Shown in pieces: positions 8,709 through 16,881 of a stretch of 64,000 nt of DNA. Position numbers and translations under genes: made by a program. A model generated the notes under the pieces. The model saw only the letters and a program-made list of their open reading frames with translations. It searched no databases and had not been told where the DNA came from. Each line of letters opens with the position of its first letter. Position 1 is the stretch's first letter. This stretch comes from an uncultured Lachnospiraceae bacterium (lineage in GTDB: Bacteria > Bacillota > Clostridia > Lachnospirales > Lachnospiraceae): positions 30,880 to 94,879 of the forward strand of contig CACZFF010000016.1 of NCBI GenBank assembly GCA_902780385.1, given 5' to 3'.

Positions 8709-9557
8709 CTATTTATTGAAAAAAGCAAGCGCGACGGCCCCGGGACCGGCATAGGTTCCCACGGTGGCACCGACCGGAATAACAGGAATGTCCCTGATCG
8801 CCTCTTTATATCTTGATGCATGGTCCTCAACATATTTCGTCAGAACTTCCCCGGAAAAACCGGTATAGCCGAGACAGTAGGGCATCTGATAGTCCACACC
8901 TCCGACACGTTCGATGAATTCCATCAGCATGTTGTTTGCCTTTTTGGATCCGCGTGCTTTGCCGATGACTTCCACAACACCATTATTGATCGTGATCACA
9001 GGTTTGATGGAGAGAATATTTCCTGCCATGGCAGCTGCTGCAGAGATCCTTCCGCCCAGCTTCAAGTATTCCAGTGTCGCAAACACCGAGATGACATGAA
9101 CCCGCTTTTTGGCTTCCTCAACTGCCGCGGCAGTTTCCTCCAGTGTCTTTCCGGCATCTCGCAGCTGACACGCATATACGACCAGGACATAAAGGGAAAT
9201 GCAGAACTGCCTGCTGTCGATCACGATGACCTTGTCCCCAAAGTCCGCAGCAGCCGCACAGGCACTTTGATAAGTGCCGGAAACGCCTGCAGACATGGTA
9301 ATGCACAGCACACTTTCGCCCCCGGATACCCATTTCTCAAATTCCTCTTCAAACTCAAAGGGCGTGATCTGGGATGTTCTGGGGATCTCATCGGTCTCTA
9401 CCAGCTTTTCAAAAAACTCCCTGGGCTTAAGCGTGACGCCGTCAAGATACTCTTCCTCACCAAAACGTGTGTGGATGGGCATCACGGTCACGCCCAGTTC
9501 TGCTGCAGTCTCCTGCGGCATATCACTCGCGGAATCCGTAATAATCCTAAATCCCAT
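8709..9557 (-). CDS. DegV family fatty-acid-binding protein
   Basis: A 282-residue DegV protein. The family binds a single fatty acid, and related FakB proteins present it to a fatty-acid kinase. Seen are the N-terminal RIITDSASDMPQE, the TSQITPFEFEEEFEKW segment, SAGVSGTYQSA and GRISAAAAMAG. GGAGAG lies eight bases before the ATG. No fakA-like kinase is encoded nearby. Whether it works as a FakB or has another role cannot be told from the sequence. Confidence 0.93.
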   Translation of the reverse strand: MGFRIITDSASDMPQETAAELGVTVMPIHTRFGEEEYLDGVTLKPREFFEKLVETDEIPRTSQITPFEFEEEFEKWVSGGESVLCITMSAGVSGTYQSACAAAADFGDKVIVIDSRQFCISLYVLVVYACQLRDAGKTLEETAAAVEEAKKRVHVISVFATLEYLKLGGRISAAAAMAGNILSIKPVITINNGVVEVIGKARGSKKANNMLMEFIERVGGVDYQMPYCLGYTGFSGEVLTKYVEDHASRYKEAIRDIPVIPVGATVGTYAGPGAVALAFFNK

Positions 9558-9748
9558 GGATAAATCTCTCCTGTTTGAATCAATAACGATCTTCTTGTCT
9601 GTTCGTCCGGACAGTAACGATCGTTCAGTTCTCTTTATATGATGCGATATGATGCGGCTTCAGAATAACATTTCATTTTGTCAGGCCTTTCCCGTCAAAG
9701 TGCCGTTTAAAACCTTCCGGCCTCAACACATTGTACCACACTGACACT

Positions 9749-12700
9749 TTACTCCGCCACAGCGCTCCGTATATTCATAACCAGCATCTGCAGGCGGTTC
9801 TCGACGTTGACAAAGCTGACGTCGGGATCATAGTCGAGGGGCAGCAGCTGTATATCCGGGAACATCTCTTTGAGGCGTCTGGAAATACCGCGGCCCACGA
9901 CATGGTTGGGGATGCAGCCGAAGGGCTGCAGGATGACGAAGGCGCGGCAGCCTTCGCGGGCACGCTCGATGATCTCGGCCGGGATCAGGATGCCCTCGCC
10001 GGAGTCATAGGCACGGGGAATGATCGGGTCACTGGCCTTGGCGACATCTGTCAGCTTGGCGGCCGGCTCAAACAGAGGATGCTGCTTTGCAACAGAGGCC
10101 ACAAAGTCGTGGGAAGTATTGAAGATCTGCTCGACCAGATCAAGATATCCTCTCTCTACAATGGATTTTTTGACGCCGTAATCCTTTGCCTGCTCGCGGC
10201 GCACAAAGTAGGTCTTCTGTATGACATCCGCCATCTTGGCCTCGATGATCTCAAAGCCGTTTTTCTCCAGATAGGCCTCTATATCGTGGTTTGCGCCCGG
10301 ATGGAAATTGAGCAGATACTCACCGACGATCAGGACAGTCGGCCTGGGATTGGACCGGTCATAGGGCACTTTCTTCATCAGGCGGATAGCCTTCTCAAAG
10401 CCCTTCTTCATCTTTCCGACACCGCCGTGCTCGATGGAATCCATCAGCACGTCCAGTGCTTTTTCGAAGGTTTTGTCAGCGATTCCCTCCACGGTCTCAT
10501 AGGGACGCATTTTGCGCAGGAGGTCCTCCAGCGCATCGATCATGGGAAGGGCAAAGGAAATCTTGATCATGGCCTGGAGATTGAGTTTGAATCCGGGATG
10601 AAGGTTGTGGTAGTCGACGTCATCGTTGGTGATGATCGGCACATCCGTGTGTCCCGCGTCGTCCAGGGCTTTGCGGAGCAGGGCCCCGTAATGGGTCAGC
10701 CGGCAGCAGCCGATATATTTGCCCATCATAACCGCTTTCTTCTTTCCCGCATATTTGGGATCCTCGATGGCCTGCAGGGCTTCGCCGATGACCACCTGGG
10801 CCGGGAAACAGATATCATTGTGGACATAGCGTTTTCCCAGCTCGATCGCCCGCTCACGCCCTATGGGAAGCGGAACAGTGTGAACCTTCTGGGCCGCGAA
10901 AACAGCTGCCATCAGACGGCTGAAGGCATGAGAAGTATTGGGCACAAAGACGACTGAATCTTCAATGTCTTCCTTCTGGAATTTCTGCGGATAGGGGTCT
11001 GTGAGGTCCCTGACCTCTCCGGGGCGGAAAGGCCTGGGGGCAGGCGCACCTTTTTTCAATTCGGAAATATCCTGCTTCTGCGCAGGGAATACAGGCACCT
11101 CATCCGGATTCTCCTTCTGCTTCGCGGCAGAGATCATCTGGATCTGCAGGGCTTTCCTGCGCTTCATCCTGACGGAGGAGTCAAAGGAGCGGATGCGGAT
11201 GGAAAGAGGTCCCCGGATATCACTCTCGTCAACCTTGAGGATCAGGGGAGTCTTGCCCGAGATCTCCTTCATCATTCGGATGATCTCATCGGAGAGATAG
11301 GCGTCATGTCCGCATCCGAAACTGACGACCTGGACATACTCCAGATTGGGGTGCTGAGCCGCGTAGATCGCGGAACCCAGCATCCTGGCGTGGTAATTGT
11401 TGACCACATCGAGGCGGCTCTTTGACAGATCGATCTTATCGAGTCCGGGAATGGAATCCGCTGTCAGCACGCTGATCCCCTGCTCGATAAACATCCCGGG
11501 AATATTGTGATTGACCAGGTCATCATTCTGGTAGGGCCGGGCGGCGAGGACCACTGCGCCGGGTTCTTCCGCAGGAGCGGTCCGGATCCCGTCAAGCACC
11601 TTCTGTCCCTGCTCGAGAAGCTTTTCGCGGTAGGTATCCTGGGCGGACTGACCCTCCCGGATCGCCTTGCGGACAGTCTTTGCAGGGATCCCGAAGGTGT
11701 CTTTCATGAATTTCGACAGCTGACGCTCCCGGTCTGTGTCCGTGTACCAGAAAAAGACAGGCACATCGTATTTGACGTCCCCGCGTTCCTCGGGATTATC
11801 GGAGTTTTTGATGACAAGAGGGAATCCTTTGACGATTCCGCACATGGAGACACTGGTGCTCTCCGTGTTCTCGGATTTTCTTGTTGAGATCGACGGGAAA
11901 AAGATCCTGTCCGCCCCGTTCTGTTCCAGCCAGCGTATATGTCCGTGCACCAGTTTTGCCGGGAAGCACTCGGTGTCAGACGTCACCGCGTGCAGACCTT
12001 TTTCATAGATCGGTCTTGTGCTCTCGGGAGATACCAGGACATCAAATCCCAGCGAGCTCCAGAAGGTCTTCCAGAAGGGAAGGGTCTCCCAGTATGCCAG
12101 AACGAGCGGAAGCCCGATCGTCACATCCTTCCTGCCGTCAACCCGGGTGAAAGGATAATCGCGCAGCAGGAAGGTCTTACGGACCTTGAAAAGGTCCGTT
12201 CCCCTCTTCTTTTTCTTCGGTGCGCTGCCGGCCGCAGATACGGCTGTATCCTTCCCGGCATCCTTTGTATCCTGTTCCAGAACCGACTTTTTGACGCCCG
12301 AGGCGGCTGCGGCCGTGTTTTTCACAACGGCTGTGACTCTGTCCGCAGCTGACGCAGCCGTGTCCTTGATGGGTGCAGGGACTTTGTCCGCGGCTGATGC
12401 GGCAGTCTCCTTCACCGTGGCAGTCACTTTATCCGCGGCCGAAACCGCAGTTTCTTTCACCGTGGCAGTCACTTTGTCCGCAGCCGATGCCGCGGTCTCC
12501 TTCACTGTGGCAGTCACTTTGTCGGCCGCCGAAACCGCAGTTTCTTTCACTGTGGCGGTCACTTTGTCTGCAGCCGATGCCGCGGTATCTGCCGCAGTGG
12601 CTGCTGTATCCACCACTTTGGTCGCAACGATAGCCGCTGCAGTTGCAGCTGTATCCGCCACTGCAGATGTAACTCTGTCTGCAGCAGTAGCTGCTGTATC

Positions 12701-14983
12701 CTTCACTGCAGATGTAACTCTGTCTGCAGCAGTAGCTGCTGTATCCTTCACTGCAAGAGTCACTTTGTCCAGAACAGAGTCGGATGTCTTATGATCTGTT
12801 TCCACCTTTTCCTGTCTCTGCGTAGAATCGGAAACTTCCGTTTTCACAGCATCGGATCTGTTCTCTTCATTTGCTGCACTTACTGCACTCTGTCTGGGGA
12901 TCGTTCTCTGAGCGGGAACAGTCCTCTGCGTGAGCTTTTCCTCCTGTGCCTGATCCTGAGAGGCAAGGAAAGTTTCGAGTTCACCCGGCTTGAGCATACT
13001 TCCGCGCTCGCACCTGTTCCCGGTGATCCAGGTATCGCCGGTAGAGAAAGTGACCACACTGCGGCGGCAGTGGTTCTGGCAGCCATTGCAGACCAGTCCG
13101 TTGACCTGGGTAAAAGTAAAATCATGCAGAGCTTCAAATCCGATGAAGGTGGTAGGCGCGCCGGACCTGCGGGCTTTCTCCATGGCTGTATGCGCGGCGC
13201 CGATTGCTCCCATAAGGCCCGGATAGGGCGCACGGACAACTTCCCTGCCTATATACTGTTCGATCGCGCAGAGTACCGCGTCATTGCAGAAAGTACCGCC
13301 CTGAACGACGATCCTGTCCCCCAGGGAATCCAGGCTGCTGATGCGGATGACCTTTGTAAAAACATTCTCAATGATGGAGCGGCAAAGTCCGGCCAGAATA
13401 TCGTTGACCTCCCGGCCGTTTTTCTGCTCGGTGATAATACGGCTGTTCATAAAGACCGTGCAGCGGCTTCCCAGCACAGCGGGGTGCTCCGCGGCAAAGG
13501 CGCGCTCCGCGATCTCCGTCGTGGCAACGCCCATGTTTTTGGCAAAATTTTCCAGGAAGGAACCGCAGCCTGCGGAGCAGGCCTCGTTGACCACGATGTC
13601 CGTTATGATGCCGTCGTCGATCCAGATCGCCTTCATGTCCTGGCCGCCGATATCCAGGATAAAAGTGGCATCCTCCAGATACTTGGCGCTGGACCGGGCG
13701 TGGGCAACCGTCTCAACAATGTGCGTATCGGCGCGGAAGGCCTTGGCTGCCAGCAGTTCGCCGTAGCCGGTCGTCGCCATACCTCTGACATGGAGCCTGA
13801 TGCCCTCTGCCGCGAACTTTTCCTCCATCTCGATCAGGCCCTTTCTCAGGACCGAAATGGGATCACCGCCGTTGTTGGCATAGAAGGAATACAAAATCCT
13901 CTCTTTTTCATCGAGAAGGACAAACTTGGTCGTTGTGGAACCGCAGTCGACACCGAGATAGCAGCCTGCATTTGTGCCCGTGTCAAGCTTGCGGAAAATA
14001 TGCTTGTCTTCGTACAGGGGATGACGCCTGAGGAAAGCCTGATAGTCCGCTTCCGTCGCAAAAAAGGGGCCGGATTTGGAAGTCTCCTCCTCAACATCCC
14101 TGCGCCCGATCAGGGCGCGGATCCTGTAAATGCACTTGTCGAGATCGAAGTGATCGGATGCACCTGCAGGAGTGCCCGCATAAAGGGAAGCGCCGAGCGC
14201 AACCATGAGCTCAGGCTGCTCAGGGATCAGAATATCCTCATCCTTCAGCTCCAGCTTTTCCCGGAAGGCCTGGACCAGGGTCGGATGGAAGCAGAGAGGG
14301 CCGCCCTCGAAAATAATAGGCGGCGCCATGATCAGACCCTGGGCAAGACCGCCTATGGTCTGTTTGGAAATGGCATGCAGCGCCGACAGGGCGATATCTT
14401 CTTTGCTCACGCCCTGGTTCAGCAGAGGCTGGATATCTGTTTTTGCATAGACGCCGCAGCGGCCTGAAATGTCATAGAGCTGTGTGCCGCGCTCCGCCAG
14501 AGACTCATACTCCTCCGGCTTCACCTGCAGCAGAGCCGCGATCTCGTCGATGAAGGCCCCCGTGCCGCCGGCACAGCTTCCGTTCATGCGCATGTCCGAG
14601 ACTTCCAGTCTTCCTGTCGTTTTGTTCCGGCGGAAAAAAATCACCTTTGCGTCCTGACCGCCCAGCTCAATGGCAGTCCTGGCAGACGGATAATATTTCA
14701 TGACAGCAAGAGAATTCGCCACGACCTCCTGCACAAAAGGTACGCCGGCTGCATCGGCCAGGGGCTTTGAGCCCGAACCTGTAAAAGCAATCTGCAGACT
14801 GCTGCCCGCAGGAATACGTTCCTTCCCGTGCTCCAGCAGGGTACAGACACTTCTTGCCAGCTCGGCGTGGTGCCTCGCGTATTCACTATAGACTATTTTT
14901 TCATCTGCTTTCCGTAAAACGACAATCTTTGTGGTCGTAGAACCCACATCTATGCCGATCAGATATTCCTGATTCTGATTCAT
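9749..14983 (-). CDS. giant two-headed 2-hydroxyacyl-CoA dehydratase activase-like protein with LEA-like linker
   Basis: A 1744-residue protein of the BcrAD/BadFG plus DUF2229 architecture. Order: first ASKHA ATPase domain (about 1-270; GIDVGSTTTKIVVL, NGSCAGGTGAFIDE), second ASKHA domain (about 340-610; GVDCGSTTTKFVLL, NEACSAGCGSFLENFA), a cysteine segment CNGCQNHCRR, an alanine-rich repeat linker (about 730-920), then DUF2229 and dehydratase-subunit-like parts (about 930-1740; FPAKLVHGHIRWLEQ, CFPAQVVIGEAL, GKYIGCCRLTHYG). Canonical activases use ATP to push an electron into a dehydratase; the role of these large fused versions is not established. The linker repeats are very unusual for the family. 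No dehydratase subunit genes are adjacent. Confidence 0.9.
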   Translation of the reverse strand: MNQNQEYLIGIDVGSTTTKIVVLRKADEKIVYSEYARHHAELARSVCTLLEHGKERIPAGSSLQIAFTGSGSKPLADAAGVPFVQEVVANSLAVMKYYPSARTAIELGGQDAKVIFFRRNKTTGRLEVSDMRMNGSCAGGTGAFIDEIAALLQVKPEEYESLAERGTQLYDISGRCGVYAKTDIQPLLNQGVSKEDIALSALHAISKQTIGGLAQGLIMAPPIIFEGGPLCFHPTLVQAFREKLELKDEDILIPEQPELMVALGASLYAGTPAGASDHFDLDKCIYRIRALIGRRDVEEETSKSGPFFATEADYQAFLRRHPLYEDKHIFRKLDTGTNAGCYLGVDCGSTTTKFVLLDEKERILYSFYANNGGDPISVLRKGLIEMEEKFAAEGIRLHVRGMATTGYGELLAAKAFRADTHIVETVAHARSSAKYLEDATFILDIGGQDMKAIWIDDGIITDIVVNEACSAGCGSFLENFAKNMGVATTEIAERAFAAEHPAVLGSRCTVFMNSRIITEQKNGREVNDILAGLCRSIIENVFTKVIRISSLDSLGDRIVVQGGTFCNDAVLCAIEQYIGREVVRAPYPGLMGAIGAAHTAMEKARRSGAPTTFIGFEALHDFTFTQVNGLVCNGCQNHCRRSVVTFSTGDTWITGNRCERGSMLKPGELETFLASQDQAQEEKLTQRTVPAQRTIPRQSAVSAANEENRSDAVKTEVSDSTQRQEKVETDHKTSDSVLDKVTLAVKDTAATAADRVTSAVKDTAATAADRVTSAVADTAATAAAIVATKVVDTAATAADTAASAADKVTATVKETAVSAADKVTATVKETAASAADKVTATVKETAVSAADKVTATVKETAASAADKVPAPIKDTAASAADRVTAVVKNTAAAASGVKKSVLEQDTKDAGKDTAVSAAGSAPKKKKRGTDLFKVRKTFLLRDYPFTRVDGRKDVTIGLPLVLAYWETLPFWKTFWSSLGFDVLVSPESTRPIYEKGLHAVTSDTECFPAKLVHGHIRWLEQNGADRIFFPSISTRKSENTESTSVSMCGIVKGFPLVIKNSDNPEERGDVKYDVPVFFWYTDTDRERQLSKFMKDTFGIPAKTVRKAIREGQSAQDTYREKLLEQGQKVLDGIRTAPAEEPGAVVLAARPYQNDDLVNHNIPGMFIEQGISVLTADSIPGLDKIDLSKSRLDVVNNYHARMLGSAIYAAQHPNLEYVQVVSFGCGHDAYLSDEIIRMMKEISGKTPLILKVDESDIRGPLSIRIRSFDSSVRMKRRKALQIQMISAAKQKENPDEVPVFPAQKQDISELKKGAPAPRPFRPGEVRDLTDPYPQKFQKEDIEDSVVFVPNTSHAFSRLMAAVFAAQKVHTVPLPIGRERAIELGKRYVHNDICFPAQVVIGEALQAIEDPKYAGKKKAVMMGKYIGCCRLTHYGALLRKALDDAGHTDVPIITNDDVDYHNLHPGFKLNLQAMIKISFALPMIDALEDLLRKMRPYETVEGIADKTFEKALDVLMDSIEHGGVGKMKKGFEKAIRLMKKVPYDRSNPRPTVLIVGEYLLNFHPGANHDIEAYLEKNGFEIIEAKMADVIQKTYFVRREQAKDYGVKKSIVERGYLDLVEQIFNTSHDFVASVAKQHPLFEPAAKLTDVAKASDPIIPRAYDSGEGILIPAEIIERAREGCRAFVILQPFGCIPNHVVGRGISRRLKEMFPDIQLLPLDYDPDVSFVNVENRLQMLVMNIRSAVAE
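12300..12790 (-). repeat. in-gene tandem repeats encoding LEA-like amphipathic helix
   Basis: About ten 15-residue units of the form DKVTATVKETAASAA are encoded in tandem (45-base period; several units share higher identity as alternating pairs ending AVSAA and AASAA). They are rich in Ala, Thr, Lys and Val and lack Gly and Pro, resembling late-embryogenesis-abundant group repeats. They sit between the ATPase half and the DUF2229 half of the activase-like protein. Confidence 0.85.
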
Positions 14984-15100
14984 AAGTGAATACCTTCCTG
15001 CCTGTCAGACACATTTCTATTCGCCAAAAACAGGAACCGCGGGCGGTCCCTGTCTGATAGTTTATCGATTACCAAAATGTAATGATATTGGGGTGATATT

Positions 15101-15249
15101 ATGATGTTGAGGTCAAAAGGTGGTTAAGGGAACACCGTCTCGTCAAGTTGCACAAACGCCTTGGGCACGCTCTCGCTCTACCCTCGCTGGCAGCTTGTGC
15201 AACTTGTCGAGACTCAGAGCCATTGGATACCTTTTGACCTTTACATCAT
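15101..15249. mobile_element. 149-bp foldback (MITE-like) element
   Basis: Outer arms 15101-15121 and 15229-15249 pair over 21 bases with two mismatches; inner arms 15137-15155 and 15195-15213 pair over 19 bases with one mismatch; about 39 bases form the loop. There is no coding region in it. It could be a miniature transposable element or encode a long hairpin RNA. It lies in the 455-base gap between the activase-like gene and the zinc-ribbon gene. Confidence 0.6.
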
Positions 15250-15346
15250 ATTATTATGACTGATTTGAAACAGATAGTCAAAAAAATTCTCAGCTTTTTG
15301 CGACAGACGCCCTTGGTTAGTATCACAGTCCCTTCGGGGGCGCAGC

Positions 15347-15411
15347 AAAGCTTCGCATTGCTAAAGCTTCGCATTGCTGAAGCTTCGCATTGCCAAAGCT
15401 TCGCAATGCTT
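15347..15411. repeat. four 16-17-bp tandem repeats
   Basis: Four near-identical units of AAAGCTTCGCATTGCTG, each partly self-complementary, lie 28 bases downstream of the zinc-ribbon gene stop. Confidence 0.85.
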
Positions 15412-15438
15412 TGAGGCCGCGCGCGGAGTCCCCGCATT

Positions 15439-16497
15439 TCAGGAGGACCCGGGCAGCGTGGAAACACTTTCTATATTCAGCGGTCTCTCGTACAGAAAAG
15501 CTGTTCCGCAGTAAGAGCAGCGTTTTGCCTGCAGATCGATACTTGCCCCGCAGAAGGGGCATTTTACCAGGTTCAGGCCCGCTTTCTGATGAAGTCCTGC
15601 GTGGCCGCTCTTTCTGAGCCGGATGCGCTTTACGGTCTCATCCGACCAGACCTTGTCCTTTTCTCCGCTGACAAGCCTGATCGATACATCTGTCGTGACA
15701 TAGACTTTTCCATCCTGAGCAGTCAGATTCTGGCCCCTGTAATCCAGCACATCAAAATCAATTATATTCCTGGTCTCATCAGTATCCGAACCGAAATAAT
15801 AGTCGCGCAGGCCCAGGTTGAGATTGTTGACGAACATGCCCATGCTCAGACCGTTTGCCTGAAGATCTCTCAGAAAACGTTCCATCACAATGTCCTGCTC
15901 GTGTTTCTTTTTCACCTCTTTCGAAGTCAGGGAAGCCCGATACTTCATCCCGCTGTAAATCAGATAGATGACTCCTCCTGCTATCCCGCCGATCAGAGCC
16001 CCCTTGCCGTAGTCGAACACTGTGGAAGTGCGTCCTGTAGTGACCGTTATGATCATTCCTGCCACTATACAGACCGCCATGATCAGCACCAGAGGGAGAA
16101 GAAGGCCCTTGCGCTCCTGCACCACATAGTCACTGTGATCCCGGCCGCCCGGCAGTTCCTTCTGATAATCCATGTTATAAAAAGCTCCGCAGTATGGACA
16201 GCCGTCCGAAAACAGGGCATCTTCACCTATGCCGCCGCAGTTGGGGCACTGGACGCGGCCGTCCTCAGTTGCCGGAAAGATAAAGGAATAGAGCATGCCG
16301 GGATTGAACTCCGTCTCCTGGTGCATCAGTTTCCCATGCATGTAATATTTTTTCGCCAGGATCACACCGGAGTTGACATCATCTGTTTTGGTGTGATCAC
16401 TTCTGCGGATCCTGACTGCCCCTCTGTCATAATAATCAGTTTCAATCAATGCGTCCTTCTTGTGAAGCCGCTGTTCATGGACCTTATCGCTGATCAT
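15439..16497 (-). CDS. zinc-ribbon membrane protein, possibly Tim44-like
   Basis: A 352-residue protein with two four-cysteine zinc ribbons: CPNCGG ... CPYCG (about 97-116) and CPFCGA ... CSYCG near the C-terminus. Two adjacent hydrophobic segments (LLLPLVLIMAVCIVAGMII and GALIGGIAGGVIYLIYS) anchor it in the membrane. The segment after them (FLRDLQANGLSMGMFV and KVYVTTDVSIRLVSG) could be a Tim44-like domain, but I am not sure. It is the last gene of a four-gene minus-strand unit with the asparagine-tailed protein, the radical SAM enzyme and the LRR protein, 21 bases after the asparagine-tailed gene. Confidence 0.75.
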   Translation of the reverse strand: MISDKVHEQRLHKKDALIETDYYDRGAVRIRRSDHTKTDDVNSGVILAKKYYMHGKLMHQETEFNPGMLYSFIFPATEDGRVQCPNCGGIGEDALFSDGCPYCGAFYNMDYQKELPGGRDHSDYVVQERKGLLLPLVLIMAVCIVAGMIITVTTGRTSTVFDYGKGALIGGIAGGVIYLIYSGMKYRASLTSKEVKKKHEQDIVMERFLRDLQANGLSMGMFVNNLNLGLRDYYFGSDTDETRNIIDFDVLDYRGQNLTAQDGKVYVTTDVSIRLVSGEKDKVWSDETVKRIRLRKSGHAGLHQKAGLNLVKCPFCGASIDLQAKRCSYCGTAFLYERPLNIESVSTLPGSS

Positions 16498-16518
16498 TTA
16501 CGCATGCGCCCCCTGCCG

Positions 16519-16881
16519 TCAGTTATTATTATTATTGTTGTTATTATTGTTATTACTGCCGGATCCGCCGGAGGAGGAGGATGCCGCCCTCTGGGCTGCC
16601 AGATAAGCTGCTGTGTATCGAATGGACATTCCTGTTGCCGTAACTGCCACAGCCTCCATAATATCGGGGACATGACTGTTTGTTTTGATCTCCTCTACCG
16701 TTCCGTTTGTCAGCTGATTGAGAATTGTTCCGTCAGGTTTTCCGACCACACTAAGACTTTTCTTCGTACGCATTGACTCGTACAGGGATTCCAGCTGATC
16801 ATCAGTCAGGTCAAAATATTGGCGGAATTGATCGATGCCGATCCAGACAAACATTTCATTATAGGTGGACGGATATACCAT
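16519..16881 (-). CDS. small protein with Gly/Ser linker and Asn11 tail; candidate radical SAM substrate
   Basis: A 120-residue protein that I do not recognise. The first two thirds are folded-looking (MVYPSTYNEMFVWIGIDQF, LTDDQLESLYESM) and are followed by an Ala-rich stretch, SSSSGGSGS and a tail of eleven asparagines up to the stop. The asparagine codons are mixed AAT and AAC, so this is not a simple mononucleotide-type slip. Its ATG directly follows the TAA of the radical SAM gene, and its GGAGG ribosome site lies within that gene, so translation is coupled. Size, leader-plus-repetitive-core shape and position suggest a peptide modified by the SPASM enzyme; this is inference. Confidence 0.8.
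   Translation of the reverse strand: MVYPSTYNEMFVWIGIDQFRQYFDLTDDQLESLYESMRTKKSLSVVGKPDGTILNQLTNGTVEEIKTNSHVPDIMEAVAVTATGMSIRYTAAYLAAQRAASSSSGGSGSNNNNNNNNNNN

Noticed and set aside
9731-14467. Long open frames on the plus strand opposite the giant activase-like gene (up to 558 codons)
   Set aside because: They are mirror frames of a GC-rich coding sequence; the minus-strand protein has clear domains and the plus frames have none and no ribosome sites.
15589-16776. A 395-codon plus-strand frame opposite the zinc-ribbon and Asn-tailed genes
   Set aside because: It runs across two genes with good motifs and ribosome sites; the low-complexity end (runs of Val and Ile) is just the complement of the Asn codons.
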